From Serratia odorifera (GTDB taxonomy: Bacteria > Pseudomonadota > Gammaproteobacteria > Enterobacterales > Enterobacteriaceae), in NCBI RefSeq assembly GCF_900635445.1, contig NZ_LR134117.1, positions 1,054,001 to 1,118,000 on the forward strand: 64,000 nucleotides of DNA, read 5' to 3'. Made by a program: the position numbers and the translations under genes. Position 1 is the first letter of the stretch, and each line of letters starts with the position of its first letter. The notes beneath the pieces are model-generated. The model was not told where the DNA came from. It saw only the letters and a list, made by a program, of their open reading frames with translations, and ran no database searches. Positions 19,456 to 29,775 of the stretch are shown in pieces.

Positions 19456-20505
19456 GTGAGCAAGAACAAACTGTCGAAAGGTCAGCAACGCCGCGTGCAG
19501 GCGAACCATCAGCGTCGCCTGAAGCGCACTGATAACAAACCGGAACTGGACGATTCCCAACTGGGCGAGCCGCAAGACGGGATCGTAATCAGCCGCTTTG
19601 GCATGCACGCCGATGTTGAAGCGGCAGATGGTAGTCAGCATCGCTGCAACATCCGCCGCACGCTGCGTTCGCTGGTCACCGGCGATCGCGTGGTGTGGCG
19701 TCCGGGACTGGGCAGCCATGAAGGGGTAAAAGGCATCGTCGAGGCGGTTCACGAACGAACCTCGGTGCTCACCCGCCCGGATCTTTACGACGGCGTTAAG
19801 CCGATCGCGGCCAACATCGATCAGATCGTCATCGTTTCGGCGATCTTGCCTGAACTGTCGCTGAACATCATCGATCGCTATCTGGTGGCCTGCGAAACGC
19901 TGGAGGTTGAACCGCTGATCGTACTGAACAAGATCGATCTGCTGGATGCCGAAGCCCGCAAGCTGGTCGATGGCATGATGAACATCTATCGCAACATCGG
20001 TTATGGCGTGCTGGAAGTCTCCAGCCGAACCCGTGAGGGGATGGACGCGTTTGAAAAAGCCCTTGCCGGGCGCATCAGCATCTTTGCCGGCCAGTCCGGC
20101 GTCGGCAAGTCCAGCCTGTTGAATGCCCTGCTGCCGCCGTCCAAACAGCAAATTCTGGTAAATGAGGTTTCCGATGTCTCCGGCCTCGGGCAACATACCA
20201 CCACCGCGGCGCGTCTGTATCACTTTCAGCATGGCGGTGATGTGATTGATTCGCCGGGGGTGCGTGAATTTGGCCTGTGGCATTTGGAGCCGGAACAAAT
20301 CACCCGCGGTTTTGTCGAATTCCGTGACTATCTGGGCAGTTGCAAGTTCCGTGATTGCACCCATGACAACGATCCCGGCTGTGCCATTCGCGCGGCGGTC
20401 GAGCGTGGCGATATCGCGGAAGAACGTTTCGACAACTACCACCGCATCCTGGAAAGCATGGCGCAGGTCAAGGTTCGCAAGAACTTCCCCGACGCCAACG
20501 GCTAA
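19456..20505 (+). CDS. rsgA: Ribosome small-subunit-dependent GTPase RsgA
   Basis: Circularly permuted GTPase that checks and releases late 30S subunits. It is 349 aa from a GTG start (VSKNKLSKGQQRR), preceded by GAGAGG. Order: OB domain (about 40-110), GTPase domain in G4-G5-G1-G2-G3 order (VLNKIDLL, then GQSGVGKSSLLNALL, then DSPGV), and C-terminal zinc knuckle (CKFRDCTHDNDPGC). The open frame extends 29 codons upstream, but the GTG fits the family start. The psd gene follows after 74 bp. Confidence 0.96.
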   Translation: MSKNKLSKGQQRRVQANHQRRLKRTDNKPELDDSQLGEPQDGIVISRFGMHADVEAADGSQHRCNIRRTLRSLVTGDRVVWRPGLGSHEGVKGIVEAVHERTSVLTRPDLYDGVKPIAANIDQIVIVSAILPELSLNIIDRYLVACETLEVEPLIVLNKIDLLDAEARKLVDGMMNIYRNIGYGVLEVSSRTREGMDAFEKALAGRISIFAGQSGVGKSSLLNALLPPSKQQILVNEVSDVSGLGQHTTTAARLYHFQHGGDVIDSPGVREFGLWHLEPEQITRGFVEFRDYLGSCKFRDCTHDNDPGCAIRAAVERGDIAEERFDNYHRILESMAQVKVRKNFPDANG

Positions 20506-20579
20506 GTCTATCGGGCGAGCGTTGACAGCGGCCAAACCACCGCTACAATGCGCGCCCTTTACCCTTTCAAGAGGTTAAC

Positions 20580-21476
20580 GTGCTGGATAGCATTAAAATT
20601 ACATTGCAGTACTGGCTGCCAAAGCTGGCGCTGACGCGTCTTGCCGGCTGGGGCGCCGATAAAAAGGCCGGTTGGCTGACTCAACTGGTGGTAAAGGCAT
20701 TTGCCCGCTTTTACCGCGTCGACATGCAGGAAGCACAAAACCCGGATCTGGCTTCCTACCCGACGTTCAACGACTTCTTTGTGCGCCCGCTGCGCGACGG
20801 CGCGCGCCCGATCGTCGACGATGCCAACGTATTGGCGCTGCCTGCCGATGGCGCAATCAGCCAGCTCGGCCCAATCCGCGACGATCAGATTTTCCAGGCC
20901 AAGGGCCACAACTACAGCCTGGAAGCGCTGCTGGCCGGTAATTATCTGCTGGCGGAGCCGTTCCGCAACGGGCTGTTTGCCACCATTTATCTGGCGCCGC
21001 GCGACTATCACCGCGTCCATATGCCGTGTGACGGCGTGCTGCGTGAAATGATCTACGTGCCGGGCGATCTGTTCTCGGTCAATCCGCTGACCGCCGCCAA
21101 CGTGCCAAACCTGTTTGCCCGTAACGAACGCGTCATCTGCGTATTTGATACTGCCTTTGGGCCGATGGTGCAGATTCTGGTCGGCGCAACCATCGTCGGC
21201 AGCATTGAAACCGTCTGGGCCGGCACCGTCACGCCGCCACGCGAAGGCATCATCAAACGCTGGACCTATCCGGCAGAAGGCATGGAAGGTGCCATTCAAC
21301 TGCTCAAAGGTGAAGAGATGGGTCGCTTCAAGCTCGGCTCGACGGTGATCAACCTGTTTACGCCAGGCAGCGTGCACTTCGAACCGCGCCTGAACAACGG
21401 CACCGTCACCCGCATGGGCGAAGCGTTTGCCGAAGCGTCTGCGGCAGCTGCAACCGCAGAATCCCCACAGACCTAA
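20580..21476 (+). CDS. psd: Phosphatidylserine decarboxylase proenzyme
   Basis: Inner-membrane pyruvoyl enzyme that converts phosphatidylserine to phosphatidylethanolamine. It is 298 aa from a GTG start with AAGAGG upstream. The proenzyme self-cleaves at the LGST motif (GRFKLGSTVINLF), with Ser becoming the pyruvoyl group. Conserved motifs include RDYHRVHMPCDG. The C-terminal tail is about 24 residues shorter than E. coli Psd (322 aa). It lies between rsgA and mscM, 13 bp before mscM. Confidence 0.97.
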   Translation: MLDSIKITLQYWLPKLALTRLAGWGADKKAGWLTQLVVKAFARFYRVDMQEAQNPDLASYPTFNDFFVRPLRDGARPIVDDANVLALPADGAISQLGPIRDDQIFQAKGHNYSLEALLAGNYLLAEPFRNGLFATIYLAPRDYHRVHMPCDGVLREMIYVPGDLFSVNPLTAANVPNLFARNERVICVFDTAFGPMVQILVGATIVGSIETVWAGTVTPPREGIIKRWTYPAEGMEGAIQLLKGEEMGRFKLGSTVINLFTPGSVHFEPRLNNGTVTRMGEAFAEASAAAATAESPQT

Positions 21477-21489
21477 AGGAACTGCTGCT

Positions 21490-24400
21490 GTGCGCCTGAT
21501 TATTACCACCTTGTTGCTCGGTTGTTTGTTGACTCAATCGGCGCTGGCTGCGCCGCTGCCGGATGAGTCACAGCTCCAACAGGAGCTGAAGCAGGCCGAA
21601 AGCAATAAAAACGCGCCTAATCAGGCGGAAACGGTGGAGGCGCTGCAAAGCGCCATTAACCGACTGGCCGAACGCAAGGAATCCATCACGCGTTCGGAGC
21701 AGTACCAGAAGGTGATCGACGAATTTCCCCGGATGACGCAGGAGCTGCGTCGTCAACTGACGATTGAAGACGCCAAAATCCTGCCCAATGGCGACAATCT
21801 GCCCGCCAGCGATCTGGAACAGCAAATCCTGCAAACCAGCAGCCAATTGCTGGAACAGGCGCGTTTACTGCAACAGGAACAGGATCGCACGCGAGAAATC
21901 AGCGATTCCCTTGGCCAACTGCCACAGCAGCAAGCCGAGGCCCGTCGTGCATTAACCGAAACGCAACGACGTCTGCAAGCTCAGCCGGCCAATCCGACTA
22001 CGCCAAACGCGCTGGCACAGCTGTCGCTGCTGCAGGCCGAGGCCGCAGCGCGTAAAGCCAAGGTTGACGAGCTGGAACTGGCGCAGCTTTCCGCCAACAA
22101 CCGCCAGGAGCTGGCGCGAATGCGCGCCGAGGTGCATAAAAAACGCCACGAAAAGCTTGATGTTCAGCTTCAGGCGCTGCGCAATAATCTCAATAGCCAG
22201 CGTCAGCGCGAGGCCGAGCTGGCGCTCGAAAAAACCGAACTGTTGGCCGAACAGAGCGGCGAACTGCCTAAAAGCATTAGTCAGCAGTTGCAAATCAACC
22301 GAGAGCTGTCCACCGCGCTGAACAATCAGGCTCAGCGTATGGATTTGATTTCATCGCAACAACGCCAGGCCGCCTCACAGACCTTACAGGTGCGTCAGGC
22401 GCTCAGTACCATCATCGAACAGGCTCAATGGCTGGGGTCGTCGTCGGTACTGGGTGAAACCCTGCGTGCTCAGGTTGCCACGTTGCCGGAAATGCCGAAG
22501 CCGCAACAGTTGGACAGTGACATGGCGCAGCTGCGCGTACAGCGACTGCAGTTCGAAAGCCAGTTGGAAAAACTGCCGCAACGGGCGCAGAGCATCAAAC
22601 AGGACGACGGTTCCGATCTGACGCCGGCGCAGCAACGCATTATCGACGCGCAGATCCGCACCCAGCGTGAGCTGCTCAACTCGCTGCTGTCCGGCTGCGA
22701 TACGCAAATTCTTGAACTGACAAAACTGAAGGTCGCCAACACTCAACTGGTGGATGCGCTAAATGAAATCAAGGACGCCACCCACCGCTATCTGTTCTGG
22801 GTGCCGGACGTCAGCCCGATCAACCTGTCCTACCCGATCAACGTCGCACATGACCTGACCAGACTGCTGTCGCTCGATACCCTGGCTCAGTTGAGCGGCG
22901 CGTTCATGATGATGGTGACCAGCCGCAGCACGCTGATCCCGATTTTCGGTGCCCTGCTGCTGGTAATTTTCAGTATCAGTTCACGCAAGCATTACCACGC
23001 CTTCCTGGCCCGCTCAAGCAGTAAGGTCGGCAAGGTAACCCAGGATCAGTTCTATCTGACGCTGCGCACCGTCTTCTGGTCGATTCTGGTGGCACTGCCG
23101 CTGCCGGTACTGTGGGCTGCGCTGGGATACGGTCTGCAAAATGCCTGGCCATATCCGGTCGCGGTGGCGATCGGTGACGGCGTTACCGCCACGCTGCCGA
23201 TCCTGTGGGTGTGTATGATCAGCGCCGCCTTCGCCCATCCGCAGGGGCTGTTTATCGTCCACTTCCGCTGGCCGGTGCAACAGGTTTCACGCGCCATGCG
23301 TTACTACAAAATGTCGATCTGGCTGATTGTACCGCTGATCATGGCGCTGATTACCTTCGATAACCTGAACGACCGCGAGTTTTCCAATACGCTGGGGCGT
23401 CTGTGCTTCATTTTACTGTGTGTAGCGCTCAGCCTGGTGACCAACAGCCTGAAGCGCGCCGGCATCCCGCTGTATCTGGATAAGAAAGGTTCCGGCGAGA
23501 ATATGCTTAACACCGCGCTGTGGGGGCTGCTGCTGTCGGCACCGCTGCTGGCGGCTCTAGCGTCGGCCATCGGCTATCTGACCACCGCGCAGGCGCTGTT
23601 GGCACGCCTGGAAACCTCGGTCGCCATCTGGTTCTTCCTGCTGGTGGTATATCACATCATTCGCCGCTGGATGCTGATCCAACGCCGTCGAATTGCCTTC
23701 GATCGCGCCAAACAACGGCGCGCCGACATCCTGGCCCAGCGCGCACGCGGCGAAGAGGAGACACCGAATACCCCGGTCGTCAGCAGTAACGAAGGATCGA
23801 TGGACGTCGATGAGTCCGAAATCGATCTGGACGCGATCAGCGCCCAGTCGCTGCGGCTGGTTCGGTCGATCCTGACGATGATCGCGCTGGTGTCGGTGAT
23901 CTTCCTGTGGTCGGAGATCCATTCCGCCTTCGCCTTCCTGGAAAACATCACCCTGTGGGATGTGACGTCCAAGGTGAACGGCGTCGACACCGTACAGCCG
24001 ATCACCCTCGGTGCGGTACTGATCGCCATTCTGGTGTTGATCGTCACCATGCAACTGGTGCGTAACCTGCCGGCACTGCTGGAGTTGGCAGTATTGCAGC
24101 ACCTGGATCTGACCCCCGGCACCGGCTATGCCATTACCACCATCACCAAGTACCTGTTACTGCTGTTTGGCGCGATCCTCAGCTTTGCCTGGATCGGCAT
24201 CGAATGGTCGAAACTGCAATGGGTCGTCACCGCGCTCAGCGTCGGTTTGGGCTTCGGCATGCAGGAGATCTTTTCCAACTTTATCTCCGGCCTGATCATT
24301 CTGTTTGAAAAACCGATCCGCATCGGCGATACCGTGACGATCCGCAACCTGACCGGCAGCATCACCAAGATCAATACGCGCGCTACCACCATTTCGGACT

Positions 24401-24852
24401 GGGACCGCAAAGAGATCATCGTGCCGAACAAGGCGTTCATCACCGAACAGTTCATTAACTGGTCGCTGTCCGATTCGGTAACCCGCGTGGTACTGACCGT
24501 GCCTGCGCCAGCGGAAGCCAACAGCGAAGAAGTCACCAAGATCCTCACCGATGCTTCCGAACGCTGCTCGCTGGTACTGGATAACCCGCCACCAGAGGTG
24601 TATCTGGTCGATCTGCAGCAAGGTATCCAGATTTTCGAGCTGCGTATCTATGCCGCAGAAATGGGTCATCGCATGCCGCTGCGCCACGAGATCCACCAGC
24701 TGATTCTGGCCGGCTATCGCGAACACGGCATTACCCTGCCGTACCCGCCGTTCCAGGTACGCACCGAAACGCTGTCGCGCATCAACAACAATGGCCGGGC
24801 GGTATCATCTACCCCGGCACCAAACACCAAACGCGAGTCGGGCGGTTTGTAG
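21490..24852 (+). CDS. mscM: Miniconductance mechanosensitive channel MscM
   Basis: Large MscS-superfamily channel (E. coli YjeP) that opens on membrane tension. It is 1120 aa from a GTG start at 21490 (VRLIITTLLLGCLL), close to the family length of about 1107. A signal peptide (about 1-20) leads to a long periplasmic coiled-coil region rich in Gln, Glu and Arg (about 25-460). Multiple transmembrane helices follow, and the C-terminal MscS core has GLGFGMQEIFSNFISGLIIL and the beta domain (IRIGDTVTIRNLTGSI). The start 21 codons upstream would overlap psd and is not preferred. Confidence 0.95.
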   Translation: MRLIITTLLLGCLLTQSALAAPLPDESQLQQELKQAESNKNAPNQAETVEALQSAINRLAERKESITRSEQYQKVIDEFPRMTQELRRQLTIEDAKILPNGDNLPASDLEQQILQTSSQLLEQARLLQQEQDRTREISDSLGQLPQQQAEARRALTETQRRLQAQPANPTTPNALAQLSLLQAEAAARKAKVDELELAQLSANNRQELARMRAEVHKKRHEKLDVQLQALRNNLNSQRQREAELALEKTELLAEQSGELPKSISQQLQINRELSTALNNQAQRMDLISSQQRQAASQTLQVRQALSTIIEQAQWLGSSSVLGETLRAQVATLPEMPKPQQLDSDMAQLRVQRLQFESQLEKLPQRAQSIKQDDGSDLTPAQQRIIDAQIRTQRELLNSLLSGCDTQILELTKLKVANTQLVDALNEIKDATHRYLFWVPDVSPINLSYPINVAHDLTRLLSLDTLAQLSGAFMMMVTSRSTLIPIFGALLLVIFSISSRKHYHAFLARSSSKVGKVTQDQFYLTLRTVFWSILVALPLPVLWAALGYGLQNAWPYPVAVAIGDGVTATLPILWVCMISAAFAHPQGLFIVHFRWPVQQVSRAMRYYKMSIWLIVPLIMALITFDNLNDREFSNTLGRLCFILLCVALSLVTNSLKRAGIPLYLDKKGSGENMLNTALWGLLLSAPLLAALASAIGYLTTAQALLARLETSVAIWFFLLVVYHIIRRWMLIQRRRIAFDRAKQRRADILAQRARGEEETPNTPVVSSNEGSMDVDESEIDLDAISAQSLRLVRSILTMIALVSVIFLWSEIHSAFAFLENITLWDVTSKVNGVDTVQPITLGAVLIAILVLIVTMQLVRNLPALLELAVLQHLDLTPGTGYAITTITKYLLLLFGAILSFAWIGIEWSKLQWVVTALSVGLGFGMQEIFSNFISGLIILFEKPIRIGDTVTIRNLTGSITKINTRATTISDWDRKEIIVPNKAFITEQFINWSLSDSVTRVVLTVPAPAEANSEEVTKILTDASERCSLVLDNPPPEVYLVDLQQGIQIFELRIYAAEMGHRMPLRHEIHQLILAGYREHGITLPYPPFQVRTETLSRINNNGRAVSSTPAPNTKRESGGL

Positions 24853-24861
24853 ATCGCAGAC

Positions 24862-24900
24862 AAAAAAAGGGCCGGCAGAGATGCTGCAGGCCCTTTTTTA
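24862..24900. terminator. Bidirectional terminator between mscM and epmA
   Basis: AAAAAAAGGGCC...GGCCCTTTTTT forms a stem flanked by A- and T-runs on both sides, so it can end both convergent transcripts. Confidence 0.9.
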
Positions 24901-24918
24901 CGCCCAACCGATAGCGGG

Positions 24919-25897
24919 TTATGCCCGAGTCACCGGGAAGGCAATAACCTCACTCAGGCTTTCGGCCCCCCAGCGCCAACATCACCAGGCGATCCACGCC
25001 CAGCGCCACCCCGGCGCAGTCCGGCATGCCATGGCGCAGTGCATCCAGCAAGTTGTGGTCAATCGGCTGCTCTGGCAAACCGCGAGCGGCACGTTTCCGA
25101 TTATCCTGTTCAAAACGCTGGCGTTGTTCGTTACCGTCGGTTAGCTCGCGGAACCCGTTCGCCAGCTCCAACCCCTTGAAGTACACCTCAAAGCGCTCCG
25201 CTACCCGATGATCTTCGGTACTGATTTCCGCCAATGCCGCTTGCGAGGCCGGGAAATGATAGACAAACGCCGGCTTTTCGCGGCCAATATGCGGCTCGAC
25301 GCCGACGGTGAACAGCAATTGCAACAGCGTGTCACGGTCTTCTTCCGTGTCGGCAATATTGCCGAGATCCAACTTGGTCGCCGCCTCACGAAGTTGGGCT
25401 TTTTCCGCCGACAGTGGATCGATATCCAGATGGCGCAAAAACGCCTGTTGGTACGACAGGGTTTCCGCGCTGTCGCAATCCAGCACCTGTTGCAGCAGAT
25501 CGTCCACTTCATTCATCAGCCGGTACATGTCGTAATGCGGGCGATACCATTCCAACATGGTGAATTCAGGGTTGTGGTGGCGCCCCGCCTCTTCATTGCG
25601 GAACGCACGTCCCATCTGATAGATCGGGCCACTGCCGGCCGCCAGCAGGCGCTTCATGTGATATTCCGGGCTGGTCATCATGTACAGCGTCATCCCTTCA
25701 GCCGCTCCCGGGCCAACAAAGCGCGTTTCGAACGGGAACAGGTGAACGTCGGTCACCGTCGCCTGGCTCATCGCCGGCGTTTCAACCTCCAATACGCCGC
25801 GATCGGCAAAAAAACGCCGGATCTCAGCCAGGATCGCTGCGCGCTTCAACAAATTGGCGATGGGTGCACTAGGCTGCCAGCTTGCCGTTTCGCTCAT
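24919..25897 (-). CDS. epmA: EF-P--(R)-beta-lysine ligase EpmA, frame-disrupted near the C-terminus
   Basis: Truncated class II lysyl-tRNA synthetase homologue that attaches (R)-beta-lysine to Lys34 of EF-P. Class II motif 2 is seen in FRNEEAGRHHNPEFTMLEWY and motif 3 in GVALGVDRLVMLALG. It starts at 25897 (MSETASWQPSAPIANLL). As written the frame stops at 24950 with GGRKPE. Removing one base from the run of six C at 24966-24971 restores the family ending (AESLSEVIAFPVTRA) with stop at 24919 and the exact family length of 325 aa. Probable sequencing error. Confidence 0.93.
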
Positions 25898-26386
25898 GGT
25901 AATTACTCCGAAATCAAACAGGGGATGCAGTCTACTCGTATCCTGCCCGGCAAACAAATTCTCGGCTGAAAACCGCACCGCCTGCGGGCAAATCCCTTGG
26001 TTTCCTGTGGCCAAATCTCTCTTCTGTCCTACGCTTGACCATTGACTTGCCGCGCCGCGCTCATCGCGTCGTCGATGCTTGCGGCAACGCAAGTGGCAAA
26101 CACCGATACCACCATGATTAAGACGGTTAAAAAGCGCGAAATGGAAGACAACCGCTTCTTTTACAGGACAGCCTCTCGCCAAATGAATAAAAGACAAAAC
26201 AATCGATCACATCAAATTTCTACTACTTAACTTTAGGTATAGTGAAAACCCTATAGTTGGTAAGCGTTATTTATCCTTAGTATTTATTGCCAACGGCAGA
26301 TTTTAGTTAGCACCCGAATTATTTACCTGAATTTTAAGTATAGATAATCAATCAGCTATTTTTGACAAGTTTACTGGAGGAATGCA
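25898..26386. other. Divergent epmA/frdA intergenic region
   Basis: About 490 bp carrying the divergent promoters of epmA and the frd operon. E. coli frd is activated by FNR and repressed by NarL; I found no good full FNR box by eye (one ATCAA half-site lies near 26212). A candidate 40-codon ORF on the minus strand is listed separately. Confidence 0.6.
26029..26151 (-). CDS. Candidate small hydrophobic peptide (TTG start)
   Basis: I do not recognise this. A 40-codon minus-strand ORF starts at a TTG directly after an in-frame stop and reads SRFLTVLIMVVSVFATCVAAS, then a polar tail ending in ARQVNGQA. The first part resembles a signal or membrane peptide. Start-site evidence is weak (only an AAAGAAG stretch upstream). 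It could be chance. Confidence 0.22.
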   Translation of the reverse strand: MSSISRFLTVLIMVVSVFATCVAASIDDAMSAARQVNGQA

Positions 26387-28184
26387 GTGCAAACCTTTAA
26401 TGCCGATCTCGCCATCATTGGCGCTGGAGGAGCCGGTCTACGCGCAGCAATCGCCGCCGCGGAGGCCAACCCTCAATTAAAAATCGCGCTGATCTCGAAG
26501 GTCTATCCAATGCGCAGCCACACGGTTGCCGCAGAAGGCGGATCTGCCGCCGTCACACAGGATCATGATGCCTTTGATTACCATTTCAATGACACCGTCG
26601 CCGGCGGCGACTGGCTGTGCGAGCAGGACGTGGTCGATCACTTCGTTCACAGCTGCCCGCGTGAAATGGCTCAATTGGAGCAATGGGGCTGCCCGTGGAG
26701 CCGCAAGCCGGACGGCTCGGTTAACGTGCGTCGTTTCGGCGGCATGAAGATCGAACGCACCTGGTTTGCCGCTGACAAAACCGGCTTCCACATGCTGCAT
26801 ACCCTGTTCCAGACCTCGCTGAAATACCCGCAAATCCAGCGTTTTGACGAACACTTCGTGCTCGACATCATGGTGGACGACGGTCAGGCACGCGGCCTGA
26901 TCGCCATCAACATGATGGAAGGCACCCGAGTGCAGATCCGTGCCAATGCGGTGGTGATGGCCACCGGCGGCGCCGGGCGCGTTTACCGCTATAACACCAA
27001 CGGCGGCATCGTCACCGGTGACGGCATGGGCATGGCGTTCCGTCATGGCGTGCCGCTGCGCGATATGGAATTTGTCCAGTATCACCCTACCGGCCTGCCG
27101 GGTTCCGGTATCCTGATGACCGAAGGCTGCCGCGGCGAAGGCGGCATTCTGGTCAACAAGGACGGCTACCGCTATTTACAAGATTACGGCATGGGCCCGG
27201 AAACGCCGCTCGGCGAGCCGAAGAACAAATACATGGAACTCGGTCCGCGTGACAAGGTGTCACAGGCGTTCTGGCACGAATGGCGTGCCGGCCGCACCGT
27301 GGCGACGCCTCGCGGCGACGTGGTATACCTGGATTTGCGTCATCTGGGCGAAAAGAAACTGCTGGAACGCCTGCCGTTCATTTGTGAACTGGCCAAAGCC
27401 TACGTGGGCGTCGATCCGGTCAAGGAGCCGATCCCGGTGCGCCCTACTGCGCATTACACCATGGGCGGTATTGAAACCGATCAACACTGTGAAACCCGCA
27501 TCAAGGGGCTGTTTGCCGTCGGCGAATGTTCTTCGGTCGGCCTGCACGGTGCCAACCGCCTCGGTTCCAACTCGCTGGCAGAGCTGGTGGTCTTTGGCCG
27601 CGTCGCCGGTGAGCATGCCGCGCGCCGCGCGCTGGAAAGCGGCCCGGCTAACGGCAGCGCGCTGGACGCACAGGGTCGCGATGTGGAAACCGCACTGAGC
27701 AACCTGATGAAACAGGAAGGCAGCGAAAACTGGTCGAAGATCCGCGATGAAATGGGGCTGTCAATGGAAGAAGGCTGTGGCATCTACCGCACGCCGGAGC
27801 TGATGCAGAAAACCATCGACAAGCTGGCTGAGCTCAAGGAGCGTTTCAAACGCGTCAAGATCACCGACACCTCCAGCGTGTTCAATACCGATTTGCTTTA
27901 CACCATTGAACTCGGCCATGGTCTGGACGTCGCCGAATGCATGGCGCATTCCGCCTTCAACCGCAAAGAATCACGCGGCGCGCACCAGCGTCTGGATCCA
28001 GGCTGTACCGAGCGTGACGACGTCAACTTCCTGAAGCATACGCTAGCGTTCCATAACCCGCATGGCGTACCGCGCCTGGAGTACAGCGACGTGAAAATCA
28101 CCAAACTGCCCACCGGCCAAACGTGTCTACGGCGCTGAAGCCGATGCACAGGAGAAAAAGGATAAGGAGCAGGCGAATGGCTGA
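26387..28184 (+). CDS. frdA: Fumarate reductase flavoprotein subunit, frame-disrupted near the C-terminus
   Basis: FAD-containing catalytic subunit that reduces fumarate to succinate in anaerobic respiration. GTG start at 26387 with CTGGAGG upstream. Features: FAD Rossmann motif IIGAGGAGLRAA (about 8-19), the FAD-linking His region RSHTVAAEGGSAA (about 42-54), and the active-site Arg region RPTAHYTMGGIETD. The written frame stops at 28138 (PTGQTCLRR). Deleting one C from CCC at 28109-28111 restores the family tail and a stop at 28184 overlapping the frdB start, giving 598 aa. First gene of frdABCD. Confidence 0.95.
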
Positions 28185-28911
28185 GATGAAAACCCTGAAA
28201 ATCGAGGTCATGCGTTATAACCCGGAAAGCGATGCGCAACCGCATTTCGAAACCTATAACGTACCTTACGATGAGCAAACCTCGCTGCTTGATGCATTGG
28301 GTTATATCAAGGACAACCTGGCGCCGGATCTATCCTACCGCTGGTCATGCCGTATGGCGATTTGCGGTTCCTGCGGCATGATGGTCAACCGTGTGCCGAA
28401 GCTGGCATGCAAGACTTTCCTGCGCGAATACACCGGCGGCATGAAGGTCGAGGCGTTGGGCAACTTCCCGATCGAGCGCGATTTAGTGGTCGACATGACC
28501 CACTTTATCGAAAGTCTGGAAGCGATCAAACCGTACATCATCGGCAACGATCGCAAACCGGAAGACGGCCCGAACCTGCAAACGCCGGCGCAAATGGCCA
28601 AATATCACCAGTTCTCCGGCTGTATCAACTGTGGGTTGTGCTATGCCGCCTGCCCGCAGTTCGGCCTGAATCCGGAGTTTATCGGTCCGGCGGCGATCAC
28701 TCTGGCGCATCGCTACAATCTGGATAACCGCGACCATGGCAAGAAACAGCGCATGCCGCAGCTTAACGGCCAGAACGGCGTCTGGAGCTGTACGTTTGTT
28801 GGCTATTGTTCTGAAGTCTGTCCAAAACACGTCGATCCGGCCGCTGCCATCCAGCAGGGCAAGGTAGAGAGTGCCAAAGACTTCATGATCGCAATGCTGA
28901 AACCGCAATAA
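28177..28911 (+). CDS. frdB: Fumarate reductase iron-sulfur subunit
   Basis: Electron-transfer subunit that links the quinone site in FrdCD to the flavin in FrdA. It is 244 aa from ATG at 28177, overlapping the true frdA stop by 8 bp. The [2Fe-2S] ligands are in CRMAICGSCGMMV plus a later Cys. The [4Fe-4S]/[3Fe-4S] ligands are in CINCGLCYAACP and CTFVGYCSEVCPKH. The listed open frame begins 18 codons earlier in frdA and is not the start. Confidence 0.97.
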   Translation: MAEMKTLKIEVMRYNPESDAQPHFETYNVPYDEQTSLLDALGYIKDNLAPDLSYRWSCRMAICGSCGMMVNRVPKLACKTFLREYTGGMKVEALGNFPIERDLVVDMTHFIESLEAIKPYIIGNDRKPEDGPNLQTPAQMAKYHQFSGCINCGLCYAACPQFGLNPEFIGPAAITLAHRYNLDNRDHGKKQRMPQLNGQNGVWSCTFVGYCSEVCPKHVDPAAAIQQGKVESAKDFMIAMLKPQ

Positions 28912-28927
28912 GGGAGAGGAGACGGCA

Positions 28928-29320
28928 ATGACAACACAACGTAAGCCGTATGTGCGTACCATGACGCCAACCTGGTGGCAAAAACTGGGATTCTATCGCT
29001 TCTATATGCTGCGAGAAGGCACCTCGGTACCGGCGGTATGGTTCAGCATCGTGCTGATCTACGGCGTATTTGCGCTAAAAGGCGGTCCGGATAGCTGGGT
29101 TGGATTTATCGGCTTTCTGCAAAACCCGCTGGTGCTGCTGATTAACATCGTCGCGCTGCTGGCGGCGCTGCTGCACACCAAAACCTGGTTCGATCTGGCG
29201 CCGAAAGCCGCCAATATCGTGGTCAGCGGTGAAAAAATGGGCCCTGGCCCGATAGTCAAGGCCCTGTGGGCAGTGACTATCGTGGTGAGCGTGATCATAC
29301 TCGCCGTCGCGCTACTGTAA
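28928..29320 (+). CDS. frdC: Fumarate reductase membrane anchor subunit C
   Basis: Inner-membrane anchor that, with FrdD, forms the menaquinol-binding site. It is 130 aa with three hydrophobic helices (about 35-55, 64-84 and 108-128), preceded by a cytoplasmic N-terminus starting MTTQRKPYVRTMTPTWW. GGGAGAGG upstream serves as ribosome binding site. It lies 16 bp after frdB. Confidence 0.96.
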   Translation: MTTQRKPYVRTMTPTWWQKLGFYRFYMLREGTSVPAVWFSIVLIYGVFALKGGPDSWVGFIGFLQNPLVLLINIVALLAALLHTKTWFDLAPKAANIVVSGEKMGPGPIVKALWAVTIVVSVIILAVALL

Positions 29321-29332
29321 TCCGGAGGAAAC

Positions 29333-29692
29333 ATGATAAATCTTGCACCTAAACGTTCCGACGAGCCGGTATTCTGGGGATTGTTCGGCGCCGGCGGCAT
29401 GTGGGGAGCCATCGTTGCACCGGCGATAGTATTATTGATGGGTATTTTGCTGCCACTCGGCCTGTACCCTGGGGATGCGCTGAGCTATGAGCGCGTACTG
29501 GCCTTCAGCCAAAGCCTGATCGGCCGGTTGTTCCTGCTGCTGATGATCATCCTGCCGCTGTGGTGTGGCCTGCACCGTATTCACCACGCCATGCACGATC
29601 TGAAAATCCACGTGCCGGCCGGAAAATGGGTGTTTTACGGCCTGGCGGCGATCCTGAGCGTGGTCACGCTGATTGGCGTCGTCACGCTGTAA
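29333..29692 (+). CDS. frdD: Fumarate reductase membrane anchor subunit D
   Basis: Second membrane anchor of fumarate reductase. It is 119 aa with three transmembrane helices, starting MINLAPKRSDEPVFWGLFGAGG, and a conserved HRIHHAMHDLK segment (about 82-92). GGAGG lies 5-10 bp before the start codon. A hairpin of GGCGGCCA/TGGCCGCC at 29701-29724 follows the stop and may end the operon, though it lacks a T-run. Confidence 0.96.
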   Translation: MINLAPKRSDEPVFWGLFGAGGMWGAIVAPAIVLLMGILLPLGLYPGDALSYERVLAFSQSLIGRLFLLLMIILPLWCGLHRIHHAMHDLKIHVPAGKWVFYGLAAILSVVTLIGVVTL

Positions 29693-29775
29693 TCCCCTCG
29701 GCGGCCAGCACTGGTTGGCCGCCAACCCCACATTTCCGCTACACTGTTTATCTCACCGGTAAACAGGAGTTACCT

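Noticed and set aside
19351..20535. 394-codon minus-strand ORF
   Set aside because: Antisense of rsgA.
26200..26225. FNR box for the frd operon
   Set aside because: Only one ATCAA half-site fits; the other half differs at most positions.
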